This document shows, one piece after another, positions 25,842 through 34,629 of a stretch of 64,000 nt of DNA. How positions within the stretch are numbered: position 1 is the first letter of the stretch; each line of letters opens with the position of its first letter. A model generated the notes under the pieces. That model made no database searches. It was not told the DNA's origin and saw nothing but the letters and a program-made list of their open reading frames with translations. The stretch comes from Dongia_B soli (GTDB lineage Bacteria; Pseudomonadota; Alphaproteobacteria; Dongiales; Dongiaceae). A program made the position numbers and the translations under genes. The stretch lies in the NCBI RefSeq assembly GCF_034044715.1, contig NZ_JAXCLW010000002.1:930001-994000 (forward strand). The letters are read 5' to 3'.

Positions 25842-26312
25842 TCACGTCTCAGCCGGCACCTCATCGCTCGCGCCGGTGACTTGCTGGCCCCAATCCTGGA
25901 CCAGCTTTTCCTGTTCGCGTCGGAGCGTATAGAGGCGGATGCGCGCTTCGGCCGCCGCGATATGGCGGATGATGAAAGGCATGCCGAGGAAAAGCATCCA
26001 GCCACAGGCCGCACCGCTCAACGAAGCCAGCCATCCATAGCTGTTGCCGAGAACGATGCGGATATCCCCCAGCCCCTGACCAAGTGTCCAGAGCTGATGT
26101 AGGAAATAAAGCGAGCCCACCAGGTTGAGACCGCCGACGGTGACGGTGAGATAGCGCCGCCTGGAGCCGTCGACCACGAAGGCAACCAGGGTCGGGATCA
26201 TGCCGACGGTCAAGACCGCGGTGGTCGGCAGGAAAACCAGCGCGAGCGGCACCAACAGGATGAGCAGAATTTTCGGACGGAGGCTAAATTGAGTCTGTTC
26301 CATGGCTGCCAT
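25842..26312 (-). CDS. Four-helix membrane protein, partner of pseudokinase gene
   Basis: A 156-residue product with four hydrophobic stretches (about 12-30, 34-48, 55-76 and 95-118), then a charged coiled-coil-like cytoplasmic tail with EARIRLYTLRREQEKLVQDW. No family is recognised. It starts 12 bp after the pseudokinase stop and so is almost surely co-transcribed with it. Since the pseudokinase ends in a membrane anchor, the two may form one membrane complex; this is inference from gene order only. Confidence 0.75.
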   Translation of the reverse strand: MAAMEQTQFSLRPKILLILLVPLALVFLPTTAVLTVGMIPTLVAFVVDGSRRRYLTVTVGGLNLVGSLYFLHQLWTLGQGLGDIRIVLGNSYGWLASLSGAACGWMLFLGMPFIIRHIAAAEARIRLYTLRREQEKLVQDWGQQVTGASDEVPAET

Positions 26313-26324
26313 TACGGCCTCCTC

Positions 26325-28379
26325 CTATAGCACCATCAACATGGCGAAAATCGCCAACCCGACGCTGGCGGCGAAAGCGGATGTCACCGCCGCGGTACGA
26401 TGGGCGATGAGCCGCACGCGATCCGGCTCCGTTAAACCGCCATCCTCGATCCAGTCGATCTCCTTCAGCTTACTGCGATAGGCATGCTTCGCCGCGGTGA
26501 AGCCGATCTCGTCGCCGCGGCGGAGCGGTCCCTCCGGATCGAACAGCACCAGCATGGCGCCAAAATCGCAAGCATTGACATGACGGTCCAACTGCTTCTG
26601 CAAATGCTCGCGGGTGCCAACCAGATGGAAACTGGCGATGACCGGCTGCAGCAATTCCTTCATCGCCTGCGCCAGGTAAGGCAGCTTGGTGTTGGGATGA
26701 ACGCCCTGCACGATGGCCAGCAGGTTGAGGATGGCAATCGCCTGGGTGGCATCCGTGGTCGCATTGTTGAGCGCCGCCATCTCGCGGTCGATCGAGCGCT
26801 TGAGGCCGGCGGCGATGAAAGCCGCAATATGCCGGTCCATCGGCTTGGTCCCGTTTTCGAGACCGGGCAGAGCGGCGTCCAGGGCCGGCAGCAGATCGCG
26901 CAGATGCGTCACATAGAAATCGCCGATCAGCGCGCTACGGCACGGCATATTGGAATCGAGCTCATAAAGCGCGCGCTCGATGCCGTAGCCATAGCCGGCC
27001 CTGTCGAGATACTTCTCAGCTTCGTCCAGTGGCTTCAGCGCTTGGATCTGTTCCGGCCGTAAGCTGGCCTGTTCCTGAATCCAGGCTTGAGGCAGTTTGG
27101 CGCGCATCATTTCGGCAAACTGGTTTAACAGATCCCGCTTGTCGAGGATTTCCGCCAACAGCGTTGGCATGCCGGTCAGGCAGACACGGATATCGCGATA
27201 GCAGATCGGCACCGGCTGACCAAGGAAGACGACGAGCCGGCCCACCAGCCGGTCGCGCATCGTGGCATTGGGGCCATAGCCTTGCGCCATGGCCCGGATC
27301 TTGGTCAGCGCTTCATTGATCTTCTCGTCATTGAAGCTGCGCCGCATCCAGTTTTCAAAATCCGGCTTTTCGACCAGCGTCGTCGCCTCGCTCCAATTCC
27401 AGGCCATGGCATGGCCGATCGACGGTCTATTGAAATGATCGATACCGGCGAAATTGATCGGCCGGGTGGCGCGCTGCGGCAGATATGGCAGCACCGGATT
27501 GAAATGCTGGCCGTCAAGCCAGGATTCCAGCGTGCGCAGGTTCCAGCGTTCCGTCACCTTGTCGTTGAGCAGGCCGCGCAAGGCTTCAGTCAAGGAGGGG
27601 GGCAGCTTCTCGCGTCCGGCGAGTGCAGCGAAGGAGCCGTAATTAATCTTGGCGAGGATGATCTGCTCATCGCTCATTCCGGCCAGTGGATTGCGGCCGA
27701 GATAGAACATTATACAGAGTACGCCAAGCGCATAGAGATCGTCCGACTGGCTGCCGGTCGGGCGGCCATAGGGATGAGCGCTGCCGCTTTCGATGGTTTC
27801 GAAAATCGCTGGCTGCGCATAGCCGGGCGGCATGCTGAAACACTCACCCAGCATGACAGCACCGGAATCGCCGAGCTGATAGAACAGATTGTCCGGCCTG
27901 ATCGCCCGATGGGTTAAGCTGGATACCGACAGATCGCGCAAGGCTCTTACGATCGGCTGCAGCAACTGCTTGGTGATCTGGCTCTCGGTCCATTGCGGCA
28001 AGGCGGTGTTGAGGCCACCATTGCTTGTCATCGGGATGACACGTTCGCCGGTGGGCGGGCGAAAGACCAAAGCCGGCCGCCGGCCCCAGACGGCTTCGCC
28101 ATCTTCTTCGCCATCGCCGCTCGCGCTGAGGCGCCAATCGACGATACCGGTGCTGACGGGCCAGAGCACAGTGAGCGGATTCATCGTCTGGGTCGCGAAC
28201 TGGAACGCACGGCAGGGCAAATGACCCGGTGCGATTAGCGCGAAAAGCTGCTTGCCCGCTTCCTGATGGTCGCGCACGGCAAAGGCCATCGCGCCCGGCG
28301 AATCCAGGTGCGGCAAGGGCTCGTCCGGTAGAATTTCATATCGCCCGGCCAGCAGGATGGAATCGGTGTTGTCTGCCAT
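26325..28379 (-). CDS. Predicted membrane-anchored pseudokinase
   Basis: Protein of 684 residues with an N-terminal protein-kinase-like fold (about 12-290). The catalytic loop reads THRAIRPDNLFY: the HRD Asp is Ala159 and the usual Lys is Arg161. The DFG position reads LGEC (177-180), with no Asp at the Mg-binding site. The activation-segment region GSQSDDLYALGVL is preserved. So phosphotransfer is not expected and a scaffold or nucleotide-sensing role is more likely. A long helical region without recognised domains follows (about 290-650), then one C-terminal membrane helix (about 664-683). The start is ATG 28379. A CtrA-like site lies 35 bp upstream. It is the first gene of an operon with the membrane protein. 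Confidence 0.8.
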   Translation of the reverse strand: MADNTDSILLAGRYEILPDEPLPHLDSPGAMAFAVRDHQEAGKQLFALIAPGHLPCRAFQFATQTMNPLTVLWPVSTGIVDWRLSASGDGEEDGEAVWGRRPALVFRPPTGERVIPMTSNGGLNTALPQWTESQITKQLLQPIVRALRDLSVSSLTHRAIRPDNLFYQLGDSGAVMLGECFSMPPGYAQPAIFETIESGSAHPYGRPTGSQSDDLYALGVLCIMFYLGRNPLAGMSDEQIILAKINYGSFAALAGREKLPPSLTEALRGLLNDKVTERWNLRTLESWLDGQHFNPVLPYLPQRATRPINFAGIDHFNRPSIGHAMAWNWSEATTLVEKPDFENWMRRSFNDEKINEALTKIRAMAQGYGPNATMRDRLVGRLVVFLGQPVPICYRDIRVCLTGMPTLLAEILDKRDLLNQFAEMMRAKLPQAWIQEQASLRPEQIQALKPLDEAEKYLDRAGYGYGIERALYELDSNMPCRSALIGDFYVTHLRDLLPALDAALPGLENGTKPMDRHIAAFIAAGLKRSIDREMAALNNATTDATQAIAILNLLAIVQGVHPNTKLPYLAQAMKELLQPVIASFHLVGTREHLQKQLDRHVNACDFGAMLVLFDPEGPLRRGDEIGFTAAKHAYRSKLKEIDWIEDGGLTEPDRVRLIAHRTAAVTSAFAASVGLAIFAMLMVL

Positions 28380-28413
28380 GATTTGCTACCCATGGCATTT
28401 CACCGGGAAACCG

Positions 28414-28428
28414 TTAACCGGGGCTTAA
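28414..28428 (-). promoter_or_regulatory. CtrA-like site upstream of the pseudokinase gene
   Basis: TTAA-N7-TTAA (TTAACCGGGGCTTAA), the full CtrA recognition pattern of alphaproteobacteria, ends 35 bp before the start codon. In Rhodospirillales CtrA mostly governs motility and related genes. One match of this size can arise by chance in 64 kb, so position is the main support. Confidence 0.4.
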
Positions 28429-28496
28429 GCGAAGGGAAGAATTCCCCCTTCCCGCCGCACATATCTGTGAATAAGCACCTAAAGGAGGTGAGAACA

Positions 28497-28522
28497 AGAG
28501 GAATTGCCGGAGCAATTCCTCT
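28497..28522 (-). terminator. Candidate terminator of the NCS1 permease gene
   Basis: Perfect 11-bp stem AGAGGAATTGC/GCAATTCCTCT with loop CGGA, 50 bp after the permease stop on the minus strand. The following bases (TTGTTCTC) make only a weak T-tract. Confidence 0.5.
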
Positions 28523-28572
28523 CGTGATCTGAATCCACAGCGATTCTATGTACTGGCGAACGATCGAGTTGA

Positions 28573-30018
28573 CTATGAGCGGACGGTATCTATCACCCCA
28601 CGGCCTGAGACCGTATCAGCGCGATCTGCCGGCAGGATCATTCGATCGGGTACCCTCTGCGTCTTCCGAGCCCACGCATAATACAGAACCGACGTTACGA
28701 TCAGGCTGACGATCCAGGAGATATCAGCATCGCCGAGCATGCGGGATAGGACGCCTTGGTACATCGCCTGGTTGACGAACGGTATCTGCACCAGAATGCC
28801 TAGGATATAACAGCCAAGGGTGCCCCAATTATAGGCGCCGTAGCGGCCATTGGGATTGTATAGAGCCGGAATGTCGACCTGCTCCTTCGAAATCAGGTAG
28901 TAATCGACAAGGTTGATCGCGCTCCATGGCACGAAAACGGCGAGCAGCAGCAACACAAAGTTCTTGAAGTTCTGCAAGAAGTCGGCGCTGGCAAAAAGTG
29001 CCACGACGACAGATACCGCGACAAAGCCCACAATATAGGTGATGCGAGCGGCTTGCGAAATCCGCCTCTCGTTGCTGAAGGAGCTGACTGTCGTCAACAT
29101 GGTCATGAAGCCGCCATATGCATTCAGGCAGTTGATGGTCAACTTGCCCATGACAATAACGAAGTAGACAACGATCGCCACGCTGGCGCCGGCGAGCTCG
29201 CCCATGAAGCCCACTTGATTTTTCAGGAAGCCCGCGCCGACCGCGGCCACCAGAACACCGAACGTCATCGCCAATTGCGCGCCGATGGCGCTACCGAGCA
29301 GACTGTTCCAGAAGGTGGCGGCATTGCTCGTATTCGACGGCAGATAGCGGGAATAATCTGCCACATATGGGGCGAAGGTCATCTGCCAACCGGCCGAGAG
29401 CGAGATCGTCAAAAGGAGGGAAGCGAGCGAAAAGGGCTTCTGACCGAATACCTGTGGGATCTCATAATGACCGAAGAGCCGGATCGCGAGATAGCCGAAA
29501 CCGAGGATGCTGACGATCGTGGCGATGCGGCCGAGGATGTGAATGAGGCGGTAGCCGACAATCGCGACCACGGCTGTCAGCATACCAAAAGCCATGATGC
29601 CGAATTCGGGATTCGCGACGCCGAACATTAAATTGATCGCCTGTCCCGAAAGAACTGTGCCGGTGGCGGCAAATCCGAGATACATGAGAACGACGAGGAC
29701 CAGAGGTAGCGTTGCCCCCTTTACGCCGAACTGGGCTCGGCTAGAAATCATCTGCGGCAGGCCCAGCCGAGGGCCCTGTGCGGCATGGAGCGCCATGATT
29801 GCGCCACCAAGGATATTGCCGATCAGCAGGCCGATGATGGCCGTCAACGCTTCGGAGCCGAAGACGACGGCCAGTGCGCCGTCCACGACCGCTGTAATCT
29901 GCAAATTGGCGCCGAACCAAAGTGTAAACTGATTGGATGGAGAGCCGTGCCGCTCCGCCTCCGAAATCATTTCGATCGTGCGGTATTCAACGATCGAGTC
30001 ACTGGAACCTTCAGACAT
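28573..30018 (-). CDS. NCS1-family nucleobase/cation symporter
   Basis: Inner-membrane permease of 481 residues from the cytosine-purine/allantoin (NCS1) family with about twelve helices. Landmarks are FTLWFGANLQITAVVDGAL near helix 1, GPRLGLPQMISSRAQFG after helix 2 and SLLLTISLSAGWQMTFAPYVADYSRYL, here cited only as the region about 225-250. ATG 30018 is preferred because GGGGGAGAG sits just ahead. The substrate could be a purine, pyrimidine or hydantoin. Its position after purA fits nucleobase salvage. A perfect palindrome 33 bp upstream may be its operator. Confidence 0.92.
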   Translation of the reverse strand: MSEGSSDSIVEYRTIEMISEAERHGSPSNQFTLWFGANLQITAVVDGALAVVFGSEALTAIIGLLIGNILGGAIMALHAAQGPRLGLPQMISSRAQFGVKGATLPLVLVVLMYLGFAATGTVLSGQAINLMFGVANPEFGIMAFGMLTAVVAIVGYRLIHILGRIATIVSILGFGYLAIRLFGHYEIPQVFGQKPFSLASLLLTISLSAGWQMTFAPYVADYSRYLPSNTSNAATFWNSLLGSAIGAQLAMTFGVLVAAVGAGFLKNQVGFMGELAGASVAIVVYFVIVMGKLTINCLNAYGGFMTMLTTVSSFSNERRISQAARITYIVGFVAVSVVVALFASADFLQNFKNFVLLLLAVFVPWSAINLVDYYLISKEQVDIPALYNPNGRYGAYNWGTLGCYILGILVQIPFVNQAMYQGVLSRMLGDADISWIVSLIVTSVLYYAWARKTQRVPDRMILPADRADTVSGRGVIDTVRS

Positions 30019-30050
30019 GGCTCTCCCCCAAAATTTGTTCAAAGTCCCAA

Positions 30051-30062
30051 ATGTATATACAT
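30051..30062. promoter_or_regulatory. Perfect 12-bp palindrome, candidate GntR-type operator
   Basis: ATGTATATACAT, self-complementary throughout, 33 bp upstream of the NCS1 permease start. Palindromes centred on GTATAC-like cores are common targets of GntR/FadR-type repressors. No such regulator gene is adjacent. Confidence 0.4.
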
Positions 30063-30315
30063 GTGAATACAAGCCCAGCAACGCGAAATTTCGGTATCGC
30101 GGCTGCGTTCCAACCTCGGCCAAGCTGCACCCGCCAGGATACGCGAAGGGGATTATCCGGCGCCAAAATGGCCACATAGTCGCGGAGTGCGACACCCGGC
30201 TTCAAGCTCAGGCGCAAAGTCGGCCGGCACGGATTTGGTGGGACGTGGCCTAGATCTCTATCGAGCGCAAGTTTCGGCTCCAGACGCGAAGCTGCCAGGT
30301 TGTTCTTGGTCAGCG

Positions 30316-31608
30316 CTAATCCGCGAAGGGATCCGTCACGAGAATGGTGTCGTCCCGCTCGGGACTCGTGGATAACAGGGCGACGGGCGCTTCGATCAGC
30401 TCCTCGATGCGGCGGATATACTTGATTGCAGTCGCCGGCAACTGCGCCCAAGAGCGCGCGCCGAAGGTTGATTCCGACCAGCCTTCGACGGTTTCATAGA
30501 CGGGCTCAGCCTTCGCCTGAAGATGGCTGCCGGCCGGCAGATGGTCGTAGACCTTGCCATCAATGTGATAACCGGTGCAGATCTTCAGCTCCTTCAGTCC
30601 GTCGAGCACGTCGAGCTTGGTCAAGGCGATGCCGTGAATGCCGGAGACCTTGATTGACTGGCGCACAAGCGCCGCATCGAACCAGCCGCAGCGCCGCTTG
30701 CGTCCGGTGACGACGCCGAATTCCTTGCCGCGCTGGCCGAGCAACTCGCCGATCTCATCGGTGAGCTCGCTGGGGAATGGTCCGCTGCCGACCCGCGTCG
30801 TATAGGCCTTGGTGATGCCCAGCACATAGCCGATCGCGCTAAGCCCGAGGCCCGAACCCGATGCCGCCTGCCCCGCCACCGTGTTCGACGAGGTGACATA
30901 GGGATAGGTGCCGTGATCGACATCGAGCATGATGCCCTGGGCGCCTTCGAATAGAATGCGGTCGCCACGCTTGCGCGAGGCATCCAGGCGCTGCCAGACC
31001 GATTGCATGAAGGGCGTGATCTTTGGTGCGATCTCACGCAGCTTGGCGATCAGCTCGGCGCCGTCGACTTCAGCCGCGGACATGCCGCGCAGCAGCGCAT
31101 TGTGATGCAGCAGCAGATTCTCGACCTTGGCCGGCAGGCTGTCGAGATCGGCAAGATCGCAGACACGAATGGCGCGACGCGCCACCTTGTCTTCATAGGC
31201 CGGGCCGATGCCGCGCCCGGTGGTGCCGATCTTGGCGGTGCCGCGCGCTTCCTCGCGCAAAACGTCAAGCTGGCTGTGCAGCGGCAGGATCAGCGCGGCA
31301 TTCTCGGCGATCGCCAGATTGTCCGGTGTGATGACGACGCCCTGCTTGCGCAGCTTTTCGATCTCCTGCAGCAGATGCCAGGGATCGACCACGACGCCAT
31401 TGCCGATGATGCCGAGCTTGCCCGGACGCACGACACCCGATGGCAGCAGGCTGAGCTTATAGGTATTCTCACCGATCACCAGTGTATGGCCGGCATTGTG
31501 ACCGCCTTGGAAACGCACCACCACATCGGCGCGTTCCGACAGCCAGTCGACAATCTTGCCCTTACCCTCATCGCCCCATTGCGATCCGATGACAGCTACA
31601 TTCGCCAT
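30316..31608 (-). CDS. purA: Adenylosuccinate synthetase
   Basis: Cytosolic enzyme of 430 residues, the normal length, joining IMP and aspartate with GTP to form adenylosuccinate in AMP synthesis. N-terminal GSQWGDEGKGK is the P-loop-like GTP site with the catalytic Asp, followed by GGHNAGHT with the catalytic His. GTTGRGIGPAYEDKVAR and TTRVGSGPFPSEL are further family signatures. The start MANVAVIG is taken at 31608; four extra in-frame residues upstream are not needed. It lies downstream of hisZ in the same direction, a gene pair common in this group. Confidence 0.97.
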   Translation of the reverse strand: MANVAVIGSQWGDEGKGKIVDWLSERADVVVRFQGGHNAGHTLVIGENTYKLSLLPSGVVRPGKLGIIGNGVVVDPWHLLQEIEKLRKQGVVITPDNLAIAENAALILPLHSQLDVLREEARGTAKIGTTGRGIGPAYEDKVARRAIRVCDLADLDSLPAKVENLLLHHNALLRGMSAAEVDGAELIAKLREIAPKITPFMQSVWQRLDASRKRGDRILFEGAQGIMLDVDHGTYPYVTSSNTVAGQAASGSGLGLSAIGYVLGITKAYTTRVGSGPFPSELTDEIGELLGQRGKEFGVVTGRKRRCGWFDAALVRQSIKVSGIHGIALTKLDVLDGLKELKICTGYHIDGKVYDHLPAGSHLQAKAEPVYETVEGWSESTFGARSWAQLPATAIKYIRRIEELIEAPVALLSTSPERDDTILVTDPFAD

Positions 31609-31656
31609 GATGATCCTCACTCAAGTCGCGATGACAGTCGCGCCGATCCTCGCGGA

Positions 31657-32805
31657 TCAGAGCGCCTGCACCTCGCGTCCGTTCCACAAATGCTGACAGC
31701 CCAGGCGTTTCGCTTCCGCCGCCGGGTCGACGGCGGCAAGGCCCAGGTCCTGAATCGTCACCCAGCCATCGGCGCGTAAGGAAGCAGCCTGTTGCGGGGT
31801 TGTGCCGCGCGGCAGGAAAATGCGGCGCGGCGCGGCCGGTACCGGCAAAGCTGCCAGCACCGTGTTGAGATAAAGCGTGAAGCCGGTCGCCTCTTCGCCT
31901 GCCTGATTGATGTAGCGGCCGCCGCGCCCGAATTCGCCGCTGACCCGCCGGCCGAGCAGGGAGAAAGTGATGCCGGTGTGATATTCGAAACCGCGATGAT
32001 CGGTCGGGTCGATGGTCAGCGGCAGATCGGGTGCTGCGCTGAGGATGAGATCGACCACTTCGTTGAGGCGCTGGCGCTGGGCCGCGGCAGGCGCCGGCAG
32101 ATCGAGGGCATTCAATTTTGCCAGAGCCTGTTTCGCTGGACCGACCGCGCGCAGCAGGCCTTCCAGCAAGATCGCTGAATCGCCGGAGAGCTTGCGCACC
32201 GCCGCGACATCCTTGCGGTCGAGCGCGCCGATCAGCAAAGCCTGTTCCTGCACGCCCCGCTCCTTCACGCCATGGGCGGCAAGGATCGAGGGCGTCAGGG
32301 TCGGCAAGTTAAGATCGACGGCGAGATACGGGACCCCGGCCTGGCGCAAGGCATCGACCGCCAGAAGCACGGCCTCGGCATCGGCTTCGGCGCTGGGGGC
32401 CCCGACCAGTTCCGTACCCGCCTGGCCGAGCTGCCGTTCCGGACGCATCTGCTCGCCCCGCACCCGCAGCACTTGGCCGGCATAGGAGAGACGCAGCGGC
32501 CGCGGGCTGTTCTTCAACCGGCTGGCAGCGATGCGGGCGACCTGCGGCGTGATATCGGCGCGCAGCCCCATCATGCGCTGGGAAACCGGATCCATCAGGC
32601 GGAAAGTATGCGCCGACATGGCTGCACCGGGGCCCGAGAGGAGGCTGTCCTCAAATTCGATCAGCGGCGGCTTGACGCGCTCATAACCCCAGGCCGCGAA
32701 GACCGCCATCAGGCGTTCCACCATGACCGCTTCGAAGGCGGCATCGGGCGGCAGGCCATCGGCCAGCCCGGCGGGCAAGAGATAATTCTGGCTGTCGGTT
32801 GACAT
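31657..32805 (-). CDS. hisZ: ATP phosphoribosyltransferase regulatory subunit
   Basis: A 382-residue HisRS-like protein that lacks tRNA-synthetase activity and is required to activate the short HisG form in the first step of histidine synthesis. Marks are the class II synthetase motif 2 region PRPLRLSYAGQVLRV, with GEQMRPERQLGQAGTELVG, and the C-terminal GRRVSGEFGRGGRYINQAG. The N-terminus YLLPAGLADGLPPDAAFEA matches HisZ. ATG 32805 is chosen. Its presence implies a short-form hisG elsewhere. It is followed by purA after 48 bp. Confidence 0.95.
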   Translation of the reverse strand: MSTDSQNYLLPAGLADGLPPDAAFEAVMVERLMAVFAAWGYERVKPPLIEFEDSLLSGPGAAMSAHTFRLMDPVSQRMMGLRADITPQVARIAASRLKNSPRPLRLSYAGQVLRVRGEQMRPERQLGQAGTELVGAPSAEADAEAVLLAVDALRQAGVPYLAVDLNLPTLTPSILAAHGVKERGVQEQALLIGALDRKDVAAVRKLSGDSAILLEGLLRAVGPAKQALAKLNALDLPAPAAAQRQRLNEVVDLILSAAPDLPLTIDPTDHRGFEYHTGITFSLLGRRVSGEFGRGGRYINQAGEEATGFTLYLNTVLAALPVPAAPRRIFLPRGTTPQQAASLRADGWVTIQDLGLAAVDPAAEAKRLGCQHLWNGREVQAL

Positions 32806-32978
32806 CGCTATCGGGCGCTCAATCGGATCGCTATGATTCTGCGCCCAAGCCGTAAGCGGCGTTGAGTGCAAAGCCTAATAGCGAATTCGCCGCCCCACGG
32901 CAAGCATCGAGTGACGCCCCTGCCCAATAAGCCGCAGGGATTGCAACCTCCTGGCGCGAAAGGATCTTTCCGGAAGCA

Positions 32979-33004
32979 ACTTATCTGTACAGGATCAGAT
33001 AAGT
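32979..33004. promoter_or_regulatory. Inverted repeat between hisZ and the GFA gene
   Basis: Perfect 9-bp arms ACTTATCTG/CAGATAAGT with an 8-nt spacer, in the 290-bp divergent region. Symmetry and location suggest a regulator-binding site for one or both genes. There is no T-tract, so it is not a typical terminator. Confidence 0.45.
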
Positions 33005-33095
33005 GGGCGAGCTGTTGGGCGGCAAGGCTCGCCTGGGTCTTGAGATCGGCGCATTGACCCACAATTGCCGCTATGTCGCATCATGGGAGCCTAGC

Positions 33096-33482
33096 ATGAG
33101 TGAGCAACAATTCGAGGGTGGATGTCTTTGCGGCCATATCCGCTTCCGGGCAACCGGTGAGCCGCTCAGGCCTCACACCTGTTCTTGCACCATGTGCCAG
33201 CAGCATTCGGGTGCGCCGACACTCTGTTGGGTGATCTTTCCCAGAGACGCGGTCGAGTGGATTGGCGAAGGCGGCATGCCGGCGCTCTACCGATCATCCG
33301 ATTTTTCCAGCCGCGCTTTCTGCCCCCGTTGCGGCAGCAATCTGGGCGCGATCGATGATGCGCCGACGATCGGCTTAGTCAGCGGCAGCTTCGATGAGAA
33401 GGACCAGTTGGCGCTGCGTCCCCTGACGCATTCCTTTGACACGTCGCGTCCCAGCTGGTGGTCCATTGATATCGTGTCCTAG
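33096..33482 (+). CDS. GFA/CENP-V family zinc protein
   Basis: Small protein of 128 residues of the glutathione-dependent formaldehyde-activating enzyme-like family. The zinc ligands are visible as GGCLCGHIRF, CSCTMCQQHSG and FCPRCGSNLG. Most members have no proven activity, so formaldehyde metabolism should not be assumed. ATG 33096 gives the usual N-terminus of the family. It is divergent from hisZ. Confidence 0.93.
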   Translation: MSEQQFEGGCLCGHIRFRATGEPLRPHTCSCTMCQQHSGAPTLCWVIFPRDAVEWIGEGGMPALYRSSDFSSRAFCPRCGSNLGAIDDAPTIGLVSGSFDEKDQLALRPLTHSFDTSRPSWWSIDIVS

Positions 33483-33493
33483 ATCGGCTGGCG

Positions 33494-34522
33494 TCAATCC
33501 CGGAAAACCTTGGCCCAATCGCGGCGCATATCGACAATCACCCAATGGCGCGCCGGCGCGGTGGCCAAAGCCTGTTCAAGCCGGCCGCGGAACGCCTTCC
33601 GGTCATAGGCATATTCCCGCTCGGCGTCCGTATGATGCAGGAGCAGGCCGAGTGTCGGCCTGGATTGCATGGTCGCCCATTCCAGCATCGCGATGTCGCG
33701 GTCGGAATTCCCGAAAGCGAGAATTGGGCGGCGGCCGATCACCTTGTGGATGGCGATAGGCTTGCTGTCGCCGTCATTGATGAAGTCCACCGCGCGCTGG
33801 CGCATCAGCACGGGCTCACCGTTCCTGATCTCATAGAGCAGCTTGCTGCTGCTGCCGATCACCTGTTCAGGCGGAATGCCATAAGCCTGCTCCACCCAGC
33901 TCCGCATGAAATCGGTGCCGCCGGATGCGACGATATAGGTACTGAAGCCGTTGCTCCGCAGATAGATCAGCAATTCCAGCATCGGCTGATAGACCAGGCG
34001 CGTGTAAGGGCGGCCAAAACGCGGATGACGCGCGCGGGTGAGCCAGTCGCGGACCATCGCGTCGAAATCATCCGTGCTCATGCCCGAATGCGTGACCGTC
34101 ATCAATTGCAGGATGGCCTTATCGCCACCAGCCGCCACGGCTTCGATATCGCCGGCCAAAGCCGATTTAAACGGCTCCGTATCACGCCAGAGCGGATGCG
34201 CGGGCGCCATCGCTCGGAGGCGATCCAGCGTGAAAGCGAATTGCGTGGAGACCGGCATCTCCGGACAGAGGGTGCCGTCATTGTCGAAGACAGCGACACG
34301 TTCTGCCGGCATCAGGTAATCGGCACCGGGCGTGGTGACGCGTTCAACGAAGTGAATGATCGCCGCCTTTGCTTCCCCGTCCCGCCAGGAGGGGAGCGGA
34401 TCATCCGCCTGGGCGATCCGAGCGGCAATCCCCAGAACGAACAGCAGCAGAGACCATAGTGCCACGCGCGGCCAGGACCGGGCAGGAGAAAAGACGGCGC
34501 CATATTCCCGATAACGTGCCAA
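33494..34522 (-). CDS. Exported HAD-superfamily phosphatase
   Basis: Protein of 342 residues with an N-terminal signal or anchor helix (about 18-38, LWSLLLFVLGIAARI, then AQA). HAD motif 1 is AVFDNDGTLCPE, with the nucleophile at the first Asp. Motif 2 is the IVASGGTDFMR region, and motif 4 is ILAFGNSDRDIAML. The pattern is closest to phosphoserine-phosphatase-like HAD proteins, but placement outside the cytoplasm suggests a general acid phosphatase. It is on its own, tail-to-tail with the GFA gene, 11 bp apart. Confidence 0.88.
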   Translation of the reverse strand: MARYREYGAVFSPARSWPRVALWSLLLFVLGIAARIAQADDPLPSWRDGEAKAAIIHFVERVTTPGADYLMPAERVAVFDNDGTLCPEMPVSTQFAFTLDRLRAMAPAHPLWRDTEPFKSALAGDIEAVAAGGDKAILQLMTVTHSGMSTDDFDAMVRDWLTRARHPRFGRPYTRLVYQPMLELLIYLRSNGFSTYIVASGGTDFMRSWVEQAYGIPPEQVIGSSSKLLYEIRNGEPVLMRQRAVDFINDGDSKPIAIHKVIGRRPILAFGNSDRDIAMLEWATMQSRPTLGLLLHHTDAEREYAYDRKAFRGRLEQALATAPARHWVIVDMRRDWAKVFRD

Positions 34523-34629
34523 TGCCCTTCACTCCTCTAGAGAAGCCAGGCATGTCCATTCAGGCTAGCTACCGAATTTCCACATATTTTCGAGGTAAAG
34601 TCGAGATCGTCCGTGACGGCGGGGACAGG

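Noticed and set aside
28489..28533. 14-codon leader peptide
   Set aside because: The only support is an SD that overlaps the proposed GTG; no plus-strand gene follows that it could control.
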